Source of the DNA: Daedaleopsis sinensis
Lineage: Eukaryota; Basidiomycota; Agaricomycetes; Polyporales; Polyporaceae
NCBI GenBank assembly: GCA_033807695.1
Contig: CM066306.1
Span: forward strand, 1,116,001-1,180,000
Direction of reading: 5' to 3'
DNA length: 64,000 nt
Position 1 is the stretch's first letter. Each line of letters opens with the position of its first letter. The translations under genes and the position numbers were made by a program. The notes below the pieces were generated by a model. It was given only the letters and a program-made list of their open reading frames with translations. It was not told where the DNA came from and made no database searches. This document shows, one piece after another, positions 21,490-30,876 of the stretch.

Positions 21490-23716
21490 ATGCTACCCCG
21501 CTTCGTCAAACACTACTCGCCTCTTGCTGGCGATCGATATCCACGGAGCCGGAGCCGGAGTCGGTACACGTATCTCGCGGCCGCAGGCTTCGCGTTGTAC
21601 CTCACATGTCTGTATCTCTTTGGGGTCATTGAACCTGGATCGCTATCACACTACTTCTCGCCATCACCGCCCCCTACTCCACTGCCGCCGCCATCACCGC
21701 CCCCCACTCCACTGCCGCCGCCACCACCACCACCACCGCCACCCCCGCTCTACAGTGAATACCACGTTGAAGAGCTCAAACTGCCGCAACAGAACTGGAG
21801 CAGGACCCAGCCTTCGGAGAATGAGAGGTTCTTGTTCCTAGCAGGTCATGCGAGAGGTGCGTTATGAGAGTTCTGGACCGAAGTCAAGGCCAACGCCAAC
21901 AAGAGCACTGTAGGACAGGGATGGGGGAACGCGTTGCAGGAACACCTACTCAATGCATACCTCGCATATCGCTCAGGACGCAGGTGCGCAGTCATAGCTT
22001 CACCAGGGGAACCATGATATGCAACACGGTGTTACATCCTGTTCGCATTCGGAACGTTGGCTAAATGCGTTTTACGACACACCTTGGTTCCATGCTGGTT
22101 ACATGCAACATTTTGATGTGTGACCAGCATGGGACAGGCTGTCTGTGGTATAATTCGAGTCCCTTTGTGAGGGGACACTTGCATGACATGCACCGGCCAA
22201 AAGGGAGACGGGATAGGCCTGCTATTTTCCGGGACGATGAAAGCTATTCCGTCAAAAGGGACCCTTGCATATTTATTGTGCCGGAATATAACGTGCCTCT
22301 CACAGACTGAAGAACTTGGTGGTGCACGTCGTGTTCGACGTAGGAAAGTCATATTTGGCCAATGATTACGCTGTGAACAGGATGTAACAACCCATTACAT
22401 GGGTCACTATCCCCGGTCTTATCGCATCGAACGACATTGACTCATGACGGCCAACTCAGCCTCGTGATGAGCAATTTTACATGGAATGACGACGGCTCTC
22501 TATACTCGAAATACAACGACAGAGACATACCCTCCCAGATACCCTACTCTGTTCTTATCCGAGGTGCGTCTCTTGTCTTGCTTTCTGTAAGTGGGTCATG
22601 GTCATTTACCAGTGGTCCTCAAGGTCCGGTCGTCGGCGGACCGATGCCAAATGGCGATCCCGCCCCCCTCGCTGTTAGCAAAGTCTACTTCGACCACGTA
22701 TGCCCGACAAAGCACATGGTCGACAGGAACGAGATCATGGGGCGACTGCCCCCTCAAGACCTGAAGTCAGCTACCGCACTGACGGACACATTTGCGCGCC
22801 TATTCCATGACATCGACAGCCCATGCGTTGAGCTCGAGAAGTGGTCAGGCTCCGTATACGGCCACAACGAGTACGTACTCCCATACACCGTACCCGAAAT
22901 CCCTACCAATCTCTACTCCTGCTAGGGTCTTCGGAGTGCGTGGCTCGTTGGAGAGGCTCTGGCCCGATTTCGCGGCCTCCCCAATGATCACCCACTTCGG
23001 CTACTCGACGCTCATCGAGGTCGCCTTCGACATGAACCGCGACCTCTTCCTGCCCAAGGACTCACCCGCGCCGCTCCTCTCGCCCCAGCCGTACACGTCG
23101 AACGTCGAGCGGTACCCGATGATCCCCGGTCTGATGGCCATCCACGTCCGCCGGGGCGATTACGAGGTCCACTGCACTTCGCTCAAGCGATGGGCCGAGG
23201 ACTTTGTCAGCGTGAACACGTTCTCGACGCTCCCCGACCCGTTCGACGTGCCCGCGCACGGCGAGCTCCCGGACGAGACGGACGCGAACGCGGAGTACTA
23301 CCGCCGGCGGTGCTTCCCGGACGTGCGCGAGATGGCGGAGAAGGTGCGCGAGGTGCTGCGGACCCCCGCCGCACGCGGCGTGGACCGGCTCTACATCATG
23401 ACGAACGCGCGGGCGGACTTCTTGGACGAGCTCAAGGGCGCGCTGCGCGAGGTGCACGCGTGGGCGAGCGTCGCGAGCAGCAGGGACGCGGTGCTCACGT
23501 GGGAGCAGAAGTACGTCGCGCAGGCGGTCGACCAGCTCGTCGCGCAACGCGCACAGGTGCTGATTGGGAACGGGGTGAGTCGCGCTTTCTTCGTCTCGCT
23601 TGGGTCCGGTGCCGTGCTCACGCGCCGTCGCTCGCTAGTTCTCGACCCTCACGTCCACCGCGGTCACGATGCGGCTCGCGAATGGGCTCCCCGTGGAGGG
23701 CACACGGTTCTGGTGA
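21490..23716 (+). CDS. Type II membrane fucosyltransferase-like glycosyltransferase
   Basis: ATG 21490 starts a short basic cytosolic stretch, a signal-anchor (YLAAAGFALYLTCLYLFGVI), then a Pro-rich stem. The catalytic region is spread over exons joined in phase: HARGQGWGNALQEHLL; SNFTWNDDGSLYSKYND after a long intron; GPQGPVVGG; HNEVFGVRG; and a large exon with GLMAIHVRRGDYE, LYIMTNARADFLDEL and EQKYVAQAVDQL. The last exon reads FSTLTSTAVTMRLANG and ends RFW-stop at 23714-23716. HVRRGDYE resembles the GDP-fucose-binding HxRxGD motif of O-fucosyltransferases. This is a well-populated Agaricomycete family usually annotated that way; the acceptor is unknown and the Golgi location is inferred from topology. 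One intron (about 21982-22459) is ~478 nt because it holds a MITE-like insertion. Confidence 0.78.
22030..22389. mobile_element. MITE-like element in an intron of the fucosyltransferase-like gene
   Basis: TGTTACATCCTGTTC at 22030-22044 is the exact inverse of GAACAGGATGTAACA at 22375-22389. The similarity continues inward at lower identity (TTGGCTAAAT against TTGGCCAAAT). The ~350-bp interior has no transposase and several hairpins, for example CCATGCTGGT (22091-22100) against its inverse near 22127. If the duplicated TA at 22033 and 22385 is the target site, the element is 350 bp of Tc1/mariner type with ends CATCCTGTTC. Otherwise the duplication is unclear. Without it the host intron would be ~125 nt. 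Confidence 0.7.
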
Positions 23717-24179
23717 TTGCGTGGACGGACACACCGCACTGCTGATTATGTATGGTTATAGATATAATTTACGCTTCATCTCCTAATCGTGTAATGATGA
23801 TCAGCCTTATCCTGCGCATGATGACCGACACTCACACCTACACAGAGGTTCACTTACCCAGCAGGATGCGCAATTGTGGGCCTCGCGCGTTTGGTGCGAG
23901 TGAGTCTCAGTAACACCTGGCTCATTTGGCCGCAAACATTCTTGGTCCAGACCGCCACCATGGAGCGCCTTTGCGTCATATGTCTTCTGCACCAACTGCG
24001 ACCATCGTCCGCGTTGGCAGCCAGGTGCACGTCGACGTCCTCGCTGCTCCGCATGACATCGACAGCAAGCCACAAGCCGCGATCGCTAGCATAGACTGTT
24101 CGACTGTTCCGGCCGGGTACATATCCCTCGCCGTTCGTTCGACGGCCTCGCCCAACACCCACCTCCTCAGCCTAATCTC
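23717..24179. other. Intergenic, nothing recognised
   Basis: 3' flank of the fucosyltransferase-like gene and promoter of the SDR gene. Short ORFs only. Confidence 0.5.
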
Positions 24180-25339
24180 ATGCAAAACGCGCTCTACCAC
24201 TACAGAGCCTGGTTCCCCCCAAAACCAAAAGAGTTCCACATCGACGACATCCCTGACCTCACGGGAAAGGTCGCGCTTGTTACGGGAGGAGCGACAGGCG
24301 TAGGCTCCCAAGTCGCGAAAGCCCTCGCAGAGGCGAATGCCCGCGTTCTCGTCCAAACGGGGAAGGACGACGATCACCCCGACAACGACAACAACGCCGG
24401 GGTCGTGTTCGTGGAGTGCGACTTCGCGAGCCTCGCAGACGTGAGGCGCGTCGCCGACGCGGTGTGCGCGCAGGAGAGCCGCCTAGACATCGTGCGTCCC
24501 CAGTTCAGGTTGCGCACATAGTACAGGCACATACTCAGACTGACAGCCACCGGCTGCGGCAGCTCGTGTGCGCAGCGGCGGTCGGCCTGCAGCCCTTCGC
24601 GCTCTCCGCAGACAAGCTCGACAAACACTTCGCCGCGACGCACCTCGCGCACTTCCTCCTCGTCAACCGCCTCCTCCCGCTCCTCCGCCGCACCGTGTCT
24701 ACGCCGTGCCTCGGAGCCGGAGCTGGGGCTGGGGCTGCGCCGCGCATCGTCGCCCTCGCCTCCACCCTGCACACCCTCGCCTCCCCGACCGCGCTCTTCC
24801 TCTCGCACGCAGAGCTCTCCCCCGCCTCCGCGTGCGCGTCGTCCCCACTCGCGCTAACAGCCCGCGCCGCGCTCTCCACCGTGCTCTTCACAAAGCGTCT
24901 CGCCCTTACCCTCGCCCTCTCTTCCTCCTCTTCCTCCTCGCGAGAAGAAGATCGCGTTAGCAAAAGCGCTAGCGACCCGCCGCCGATCCGCGTGCTCGCC
25001 GCCGACCCGGGGCCCGCGCACCTCTCTCAGCCCGCGCAGTACCAGCACGCGTTCGGGCACGTCGTCGGGGGCGTCGTCGAGGCCGTCATGGCCCGCGTCG
25101 CACGCGCACCAGATGAGGCGTGTCTGTGCCCGCTGTGGGCCGCAACGGCCCCGGAGGTAGACGACGATTGGGAGGAGTGGCAGGGAGCGTATGTGTCTGC
25201 GCCAGGGGTGTCGGGACACGAGAGCTCGTTGGCGCGAGACGCGGAGCGGGGGGCCCGGTTGTGGGCAATGAGCGAGGATCTTGTCAGGAAGTGTTTGGGA
25301 AACGATGCGTTACACCCATGGATTGCGAACGGACTATAA
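24180..25339 (+). CDS. Short-chain dehydrogenase/reductase-fold protein lacking the catalytic Tyr-Lys pair
   Basis: Two exons, 24180-24491 and 24563-25339, join in phase to give about 362 residues. The Rossmann start is classical: KVALVTGGATGVGSQ with the glycine-rich motif at residues 35-42, and CDFASLADVRRVADAV as the second strand/helix. The usual NNAG is replaced by CAAA (LVCAAAVG). The Ser region is present (RIVALASTLHTLAS). Where retinol-dehydrogenase-type relatives have YxxxK before LxxxLFTK, this protein has Thr203 and Ala207 (TARAALSTVLFTKRLA). It therefore probably binds NAD(P) without normal oxidoreductase chemistry, or it is decaying. N-terminal WFPPKP is typical of the fungal RDH-like group. 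The frame is otherwise clean, with good codon bias. Confidence 0.8.
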
Positions 25340-25640
25340 CCACAAGATAGTCATGACATGCCACAACGCACCGACTGTCGCCGCCGCCGAACTATGCAAC
25401 AATTCGCCAATGCAGTATTGCTTGGCTTGGCACTCGTTCGTTCAGTCTACGGAATGTGCAAAGCAAAGCTTAGATTTTGAGGCTACATGCAGTAAAGCGC
25501 GAAAGAGACACGACCCGCCGAGCGTACACACATACAACCATCGTCCCGCCAACTGCCGCCTGCCCGCTACCCAGCAGTGCGCCGTGCACTTTTCGTGAGG
25601 TGCGTAAATAAGGTACGTGGGGGATGCATGAGGGGAGGGC
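25340..25640. other. Convergent 3' intergenic segment
   Basis: Lies between the stops of the SDR gene (plus) and RACK1 (minus). No features. Confidence 0.5.
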
Positions 25641-26961
25641 TTATGAGGTGACGGTCCACACCCGGACGAGGTCGTCAGTGAAGCCACCGAACAGGGTCTG
25701 GCCATCGGCGGACCAGGCGATCGACACACACTCGGGCTCGCGGGTGCCCTGGGCGAAGTCGGGCTTGAGCTCGTCGACGATCGACCTGTGAAATTTCCCT
25801 GCATAAGTGAATTACTTTGATTCACCAACGAGGCTACGCACTTGCTCTCAAGGTCGAAGATCTTGATGCAGGACGCGGTCGCAGCGCAGAGCCAGTAGCG
25901 GTTGGGCGAGAAGACGAGGGCGTTGACAATGTCGCCGGCCTCGAGCGAGTACAAGTGCTTGCCCTCGTTGAGATCCCAAAGCATGGTGATACCGTCTTTG
26001 CCACCAGACGCCGCGAGCGAACCATCGGGCGAAACAGAGACGGTGTTGATGTAGCCGGTGTGGCCATAGTGGTTGGTCTTGAGCTTGAACTTCGACAGTT
26101 CCCAGACCTACAGAAACAGGTCACTTAACGAGTGATCTTATGCAAAAGGAGATATTCGAAAGGAATGTTAAGGTCAGAGATCTTGGTGATATAGTTAGTC
26201 TCATCGGGCGTCAGCCCTCTGAAGTAGCAAATATTATTGTAGCATCATACCGATGTGGAGGAAGCGCAAAAATACTATGGTCTGAAGATGGATGATATGA
26301 CATACCTTTACAACCTTGTCCCATCCAGCGGAGACAATCACAGGGTTCATGACGTTGGGGCTGAAGCGCACACATGATACCCTTCGCAGAATATTGATAA
26401 CGCGTCGTTACGGTCATATGTGGAGAACTTACCACTCGGTGTGACCATCATCCTTGATGTCGTACTTGCACTCTCCGAGGGTGTTCCAGAGCTTGATTGT
26501 CCGGTCGCGCGAACCAGAAACGATTTGCCGGTTGTCAGCGGAGAAGCTGACGGAGAGAACATCGGAGGTGTGGCCGACGAAACGACGAGTCGTGCTGCCA
26601 GTGTTGAGATCCCACAGGCGGAGAGTGTGGTCCCAGGAGGAGGAGAGGGCGAACTGGCCATCAGAGGAGATGACAACGTCCGAAACGAAGTGGTTGTGGC
26701 CATGGAGGATGCGCTTCGGGTAACCGTACTGGTCCTCGTCACGGGTGAGCTGCCAAACAATGATCGTCTTGTCTAAAACGCAACACTGAATGTCAGCCCT
26801 TCGGACCAGCATCTCACACGACGGAGCCTAGTGCGCGAAAATGCAGAATACTAACCTCGCGACGCGGTGAGGATCATGTCAGGGTTTTCTGAGGAAGTAG
26901 CGATGGCGGTAATCCAGCCCTTGTGGCCGGCCATCGAGCCGAGGTAGCGGAGGGATTCCAT
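25641..26961 (-). CDS. CPC2: RACK1/CPC2/Asc1 WD40 ribosomal scaffold (G-beta-like)
   Basis: Exons on the minus strand are 26961-26856, 26772-26433, 26381-26306, 26107-25842 and 25785-25641, all phase-consistent. The ~310-residue product is a seven-bladed WD40 propeller with repeated GH...WD motifs: [84 protein letters not shown] and, last, [12 protein letters not shown]. The protein binds the 40S subunit head near the mRNA exit site and acts in translation control and signalling. Length and sequence match fungal orthologues very closely. The 198-nt third intron (26305-26108) is long because it carries a box C/D snoRNA, the same arrangement as snR24 in yeast ASC1. Confidence 0.97.
26170..26251 (-). 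ncRNA. snR24: U24/snR24 box C/D snoRNA in RACK1 intron 3
   Basis: Reading the minus strand, box C ATGATG (from 26248) is followed by ATATTTGCTACTTCAGA (guide plus D'-like CAGA), an internal GATGAGAC C' box, then CACCAAGATCTCTGA ending in box D CTGA (26177-26174). These blocks match, from memory, yeast snR24 and animal U24, which direct 2'-O-methylation of large-subunit rRNA (C1437, A1449 and G1450 in yeast). The host intron position in the RACK1 orthologue is also conserved. The RNA would be released from the spliced intron lariat. Confidence 0.93.
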
Positions 26962-27266
26962 AGTGGCGAGCGGGGGTCGTTTACGTCGTCGGCGGCGTCG
27001 GTGTCGAGCTCGTTTCTTGGTGTACTTGCCTTGCCCAGGACGCGGTCGAGAGAATGTGACAGCCACCGTGACTGGTACTGTATAGCTCCGGCTGTTGCCG
27101 GATATAAGGACGATCTCAGCGTTCAGCGCCTCATGACGCTTCATGCTGTTAGTTTCTCGCTGTCAAGGCTTTGGCTACGCAAGTGTTTTGACGTGTCAAA
27201 CGCGTCGCTCACGCGTTATTCTGCGTTGGCAACCTTTCTTGGTTAGGAGAGTCGTGGTCAGAGATG
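26962..27266. other. Divergent upstream region of RACK1 and of the snoRNA host transcript
   Basis: Promoter and 5' UTR space. A pyrimidine-rich minus-strand stretch precedes the RACK1 ATG, as in ribosomal protein-type genes. No ORF of note. Confidence 0.45.
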
Positions 27267-27448
27267 GTGAGTGTCAGCAATATCAATCCCATTTCTTCCT
27301 CCTATACCTTCTATTATGATGTTCAACATACGTATATTTGCTACTTCAGAGGGCTCGTTCCCAATGAGACTAACTTTTCCACCAAGATCTCTGACCTCTC
27401 CTCCTTGCATGATATGATGCGCGTCCCATACTGACCACCTACCTCCAG
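27267..27448 (+). other. Probable intron hosting the second U24 snoRNA
   Basis: GTGAGT at 27267 and CCTCCAG ending 27448 bound 182 nt with the snoRNA inside. The presumed exons on either side do not code for a recognisable protein, so the host may be a non-coding transcript or a 5' UTR of the nucleoside hydrolase gene. Confidence 0.5.
27314..27396 (+). ncRNA. snR24: Second U24/snR24-like box C/D snoRNA, outside RACK1
   Basis: On the plus strand: box C ATGATG (27316-27321), ATATTTGCTACTTCAGA (27334-27350), C'-like AATGAGAC (27363-27370), CACCAAGATCT and box D CTGA (27391-27394). Guide segments and the bases around the boxes are identical to the RACK1-intron copy. The spacers differ (for example GTTCAACATACGT against CTACAATA), so it is a functional-looking paralogue rather than a recent exact duplication. 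It lies in opposite orientation about 1.1 kb from the other copy. Confidence 0.88.
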
Positions 27449-27841
27449 GATATCCATCATCAAGTGACGATACTTACAGCTACAATCAACTACAGGTACG
27501 TAGTCACTCAGCAACGTTGTCGTGAAGTTCCGTCGATAGCTTGTGAGCATGTAACGTACCGTGGCTTGCAATCCCGTTCAATACGATATTCAGTTCTGTT
27601 TGGACGATCTTGTCTACTGCATCCAGCAGCGGCGATACCATTCACAAGCAGATGATTCGCTATTATTGCATCCATCACGTGTGTAGTATTCGTACACGAT
27701 ACTTACGGCGATAAGATTCAGAGAACTTGCTATCGCCCTTCTAGCTGCTCGCTGCGTACGCGTACGTGAACGACCCCTTCACGCAAAGTAGCGTCCCCCG
27801 CTGGTACTTGGCATATCGATCTGCGAGATCGGCCGTTGCAC
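27449..27841. other. Region between the snoRNA intron and the nucleoside hydrolase
   Basis: No coding signal. Another possible donor (GTACGT at 27496) suggests the non-coding host transcript may have further introns. I found no additional clear box C/D pair. Confidence 0.4.
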
Positions 27842-30077
27842 ATGTCTCCTATTGCTGCCGCGAAGATTCCCGTCATCAGTGAGTATCCCTGATCTTCTAC
27901 TTGCCTCGCACTGCAGGCTGAGTTTGATATTGCAGTCGACACAGACCCCGGAGTCGATGACACTTTAGCATTGTCTGTATGACCGTGGAAATATGGGTCT
28001 AACACAACTGACGAACTACCAAATCACTCAACCAGATTACTTGCGTTGGCAAGCCCAGAAGTAGATATCCTCGCCATCATCATTTCTTTCGGTTTGTTTC
28101 TCCAGTCATGTAAGCGTCATTGCGTCTGAATTACGCAAGGCAGGCAATACCGATGCACGTTCGAGCTAGTCAGTGTGTGTTGCCTTTTGATCAAGATGCA
28201 CCGCTGACTTTTCGCAGCACCAACATACTGAAGGTATACCAATCCGTTGCGCGACACATCGAGAAGCACCCCGAAGATGCCTCTCGCTTTCCCAACTTCT
28301 CACAACGAAAAAAGACGATCTTAGCCCTTGGCGAAGACCATCCTCTGGAAGGCGAACTCCATAGCGCTGAGTACTTTCACGGCAGGTACGCGTGTAGAAA
28401 TCTTGCCTCCAATATGCTGTATTTGACTCATAAGTGTTTGGCCTTATCAGGGACGGGCTAGGTGGTCTCTCGGAACGCCATCCGGATCTCAACGTTGAAA
28501 ACGAATCTCCCACCGACCATCCGCAGCTACAGCTCACAAATAGATCAGGCGTCGAAGTCGCCCTCGATCTAATAAAGTCGACACCGGAACGGATCATAAC
28601 CTACATTGCTCTCGGCCCGCTCACGAACCTTGCAAAACTACTCCGCCTTGACCGTGATGCTGTTCGGAACCAAATCGGACGTGTGGTCTGCATGGGCGGT
28701 GCTCTCGATGTACCTGGAAACACGAGCCCCGTCGCAGAGTGTGAGCAACTGGTCCTGACTGTATTTTGGATACCGCCAACGCTGACTATCCATCCACCAC
28801 GGCAGTCAACTTCTTTGCCGACCCGTACGCCGTGAAGGAGCTGCTCACGCCAGACATTCCCGACCACGGCCTTCCGCTGGACCGCTTCCTTCTGCTCCCA
28901 CTTGACATAACCACCCCGCACGAACTCTCGTTCCCGCTCTACAAGGCGGCCGTGGACCCCGCCTTCGAATCCACCGCCTCGCCGTCACGGCCGAACGAGA
29001 AGCCTCCACTAGTGCATTTCACGAGCGCGTTTCTTGAGCGCACACGGGAGGTCATGGTCGAGTTCGGGAAGGACGCGATGGAGCTGCATGACATCGCCGC
29101 CGTGTGGTGTGCGCTGGAGAACCCGCCTGTCAATGCCAGTGCGGCGTACGAGTACGGCACTAGTAGTCCTAGTACGACGTCCAAGTCGCCTGTCCTGCAG
29201 GAGGGATGGAAGGCCACCCGACGGAAGTTCGCAGTCGAACGGTCAGTCTGTTGTCCGGTACACGTGTAGAGGGTCCAGCTAACGTTACGCCTTCTGCTCC
29301 ATGTTCTGTACCGCTCCGTGTGTTTTTTTTGCTTGCTGCGTCTTTCGGACTTCCCATCTTCCATCTACATCGGTCGGTCATTTGCGGCGTCATGTCATGG
29401 CCTACCAATTGCCCCTCGCCTCTTGTCCTTGTCCCTCTCGTCACCGGTGTGAGGATTCCTCGTCAATCATCGCCCTACCTCTCAAACTCCGCTCACCCCT
29501 CGACTCCTCCGGAACCCTCATATTCCTGTCACCGTCACCCTCCCGGCTCGCGCCCGGTCCCGCCTCACGTGTACACGGGCCTGTCACCCATTTGCGCTGC
29601 ATCTACACATATCTCCCTGTCTGCTCTCTGCTCTCTGCTCCCTGCTCTCCGCCCATCTAACTATCCGCCTTCTGTGTCCGCTGTATCCGTTCTCGACGCC
29701 ACGCACCCCACAGCGTCGGCGAGCTCACGCGCGGCATGCTCGTCGTCGACCGGCGCGAGGACGACAGTGCGTACGCCCCGGGTGAGAACCGCGCGCTCGT
29801 CCAGGCGGAGCTCGAGCGGCACCACTTCCGCCCCGCCGGCGCGTTCGAGTCCACCGCGCTCCCCGCGCAGGTCGAGGTCGCGGACGCACCCCACGCACAC
29901 CCCAGCGCATCTGTGGGTGCGCAAACGGGAACGCAAGCGCAAACACAGGAGGAGGGGGTGCTGTGTGTCACGGAGACGCCTGGGCCTGCGGCGCTCGTCC
30001 AGCTGCTGCTCGAGCGTGTGTGGGGAGTGACTCCTGCTGGTGTCCGAGTGGACGTGGCGGCCGGTGCGCGGACCTGA
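27842..30077 (+). CDS. Inosine-uridine preferring nucleoside hydrolase
   Basis: Exon 1 starts MSPIAAAKIPVI and joins in phase to IDTDPGVDDTLALS; Asp14, Asp16, Asp20 and Asp21 form the Ca-binding cluster that defines the family. Later exons give LALASPEVDILAIIISFGNTD, HSAEYFHGRDGLGG, RIITYIALGPLTNLAKLL, VVCMGGALDVPGNTSPVAE, FFADPYAVKELL and the histidine motif ELHDIAAVWCAL. The protein hydrolyses ribonucleosides to base and ribose for purine/pyrimidine salvage in the cytosol. The C-terminal exon (from 29714) carries a fungal extension ending at TGA 30075-30077. The intron before it, 29242-29713, is 472 nt, far longer than its neighbours, and pyrimidine-rich. The AG-rich GAAGAT repeat just after the stop is in the 3' UTR. 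Confidence 0.9.
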
Positions 30078-30876
30078 GACCTGAAGATGAAGATGAAGAT
30101 GAAGATGAAGACGTGAGCTAGAAAATGATTAGCTCGCGAAGCTCGGGAGTCGCCCGTGCGCATTCGAGCCGGCGAGATCGGAGAGAAGACGGCGCAGAAG
30201 ACGGCGTAGGCTTTTTGTTATTGAATCAGAACGTGCAGTACGTTACGGCTGAATGGTGTGTGTGTGCTGTGCGTCTCGCGCGGGAGCTTGGGTGATGGCT
30301 ATTCTTGCGGGTATACGATCCTGAGTGGACGGTGTGCTTCGCGTGTGGCTTTTTGAGGTGGAGGGGCGGTGCTGCGGCTTCCGAGATGGGGAAGGAAGGA
30401 TCGCAGGCGGCGTTAGCTAGGGCCGTACGTCCATCTCTCACGTCGACGTCAGTACGTAACTCGTCATTCGAATTCAATCGTCTGCTCAATCTTGGAAGTT
30501 CTGGAGACTATCAGGCGTCAGGCGGTGGTCTACTCGGTATGCATATGTCGTTCACGTCGAGCCTCGGGGCCGCAGATGTGCCAGTGGGCACGACGTTGAT
30601 CATCCGGCGGTGTCGCTGCATGTGCTAGTGTGTGTCATGGATCATCGAGGCGTGGCTCGGTGTGGTCATGAGAGCTCCGTGGGTAGTACAACTAATAATA
30701 CAAACAGCCGCGCGCGACAATCGAGAACGGTGCGAGGGGGAACGAAAACATGGCCCGGATCGCATGTCTACCCAGTGGATATGGATAAGTGGATAAGTGG
30801 CTATGGCTATGGGCGTGGATGTACGGTATGTGAACGCACCCCGATAGATGCTGCGATAAGTGCACAATGAAAAGAC
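30078..30876. other. Convergent intergenic region with a GAAGAT microsatellite
   Basis: A run of GATGAA hexamers lies at about 30083-30110, just after the nucleoside hydrolase stop. The rest shows no gene. The transporter stop on the minus strand is at 30877. Confidence 0.55.

Noticed and set aside
22091..22136. Hairpin CCATGCTGGT as a stand-alone regulatory structure
   Set aside because: It lies inside the MITE-like insertion, which explains the self-complementarity.
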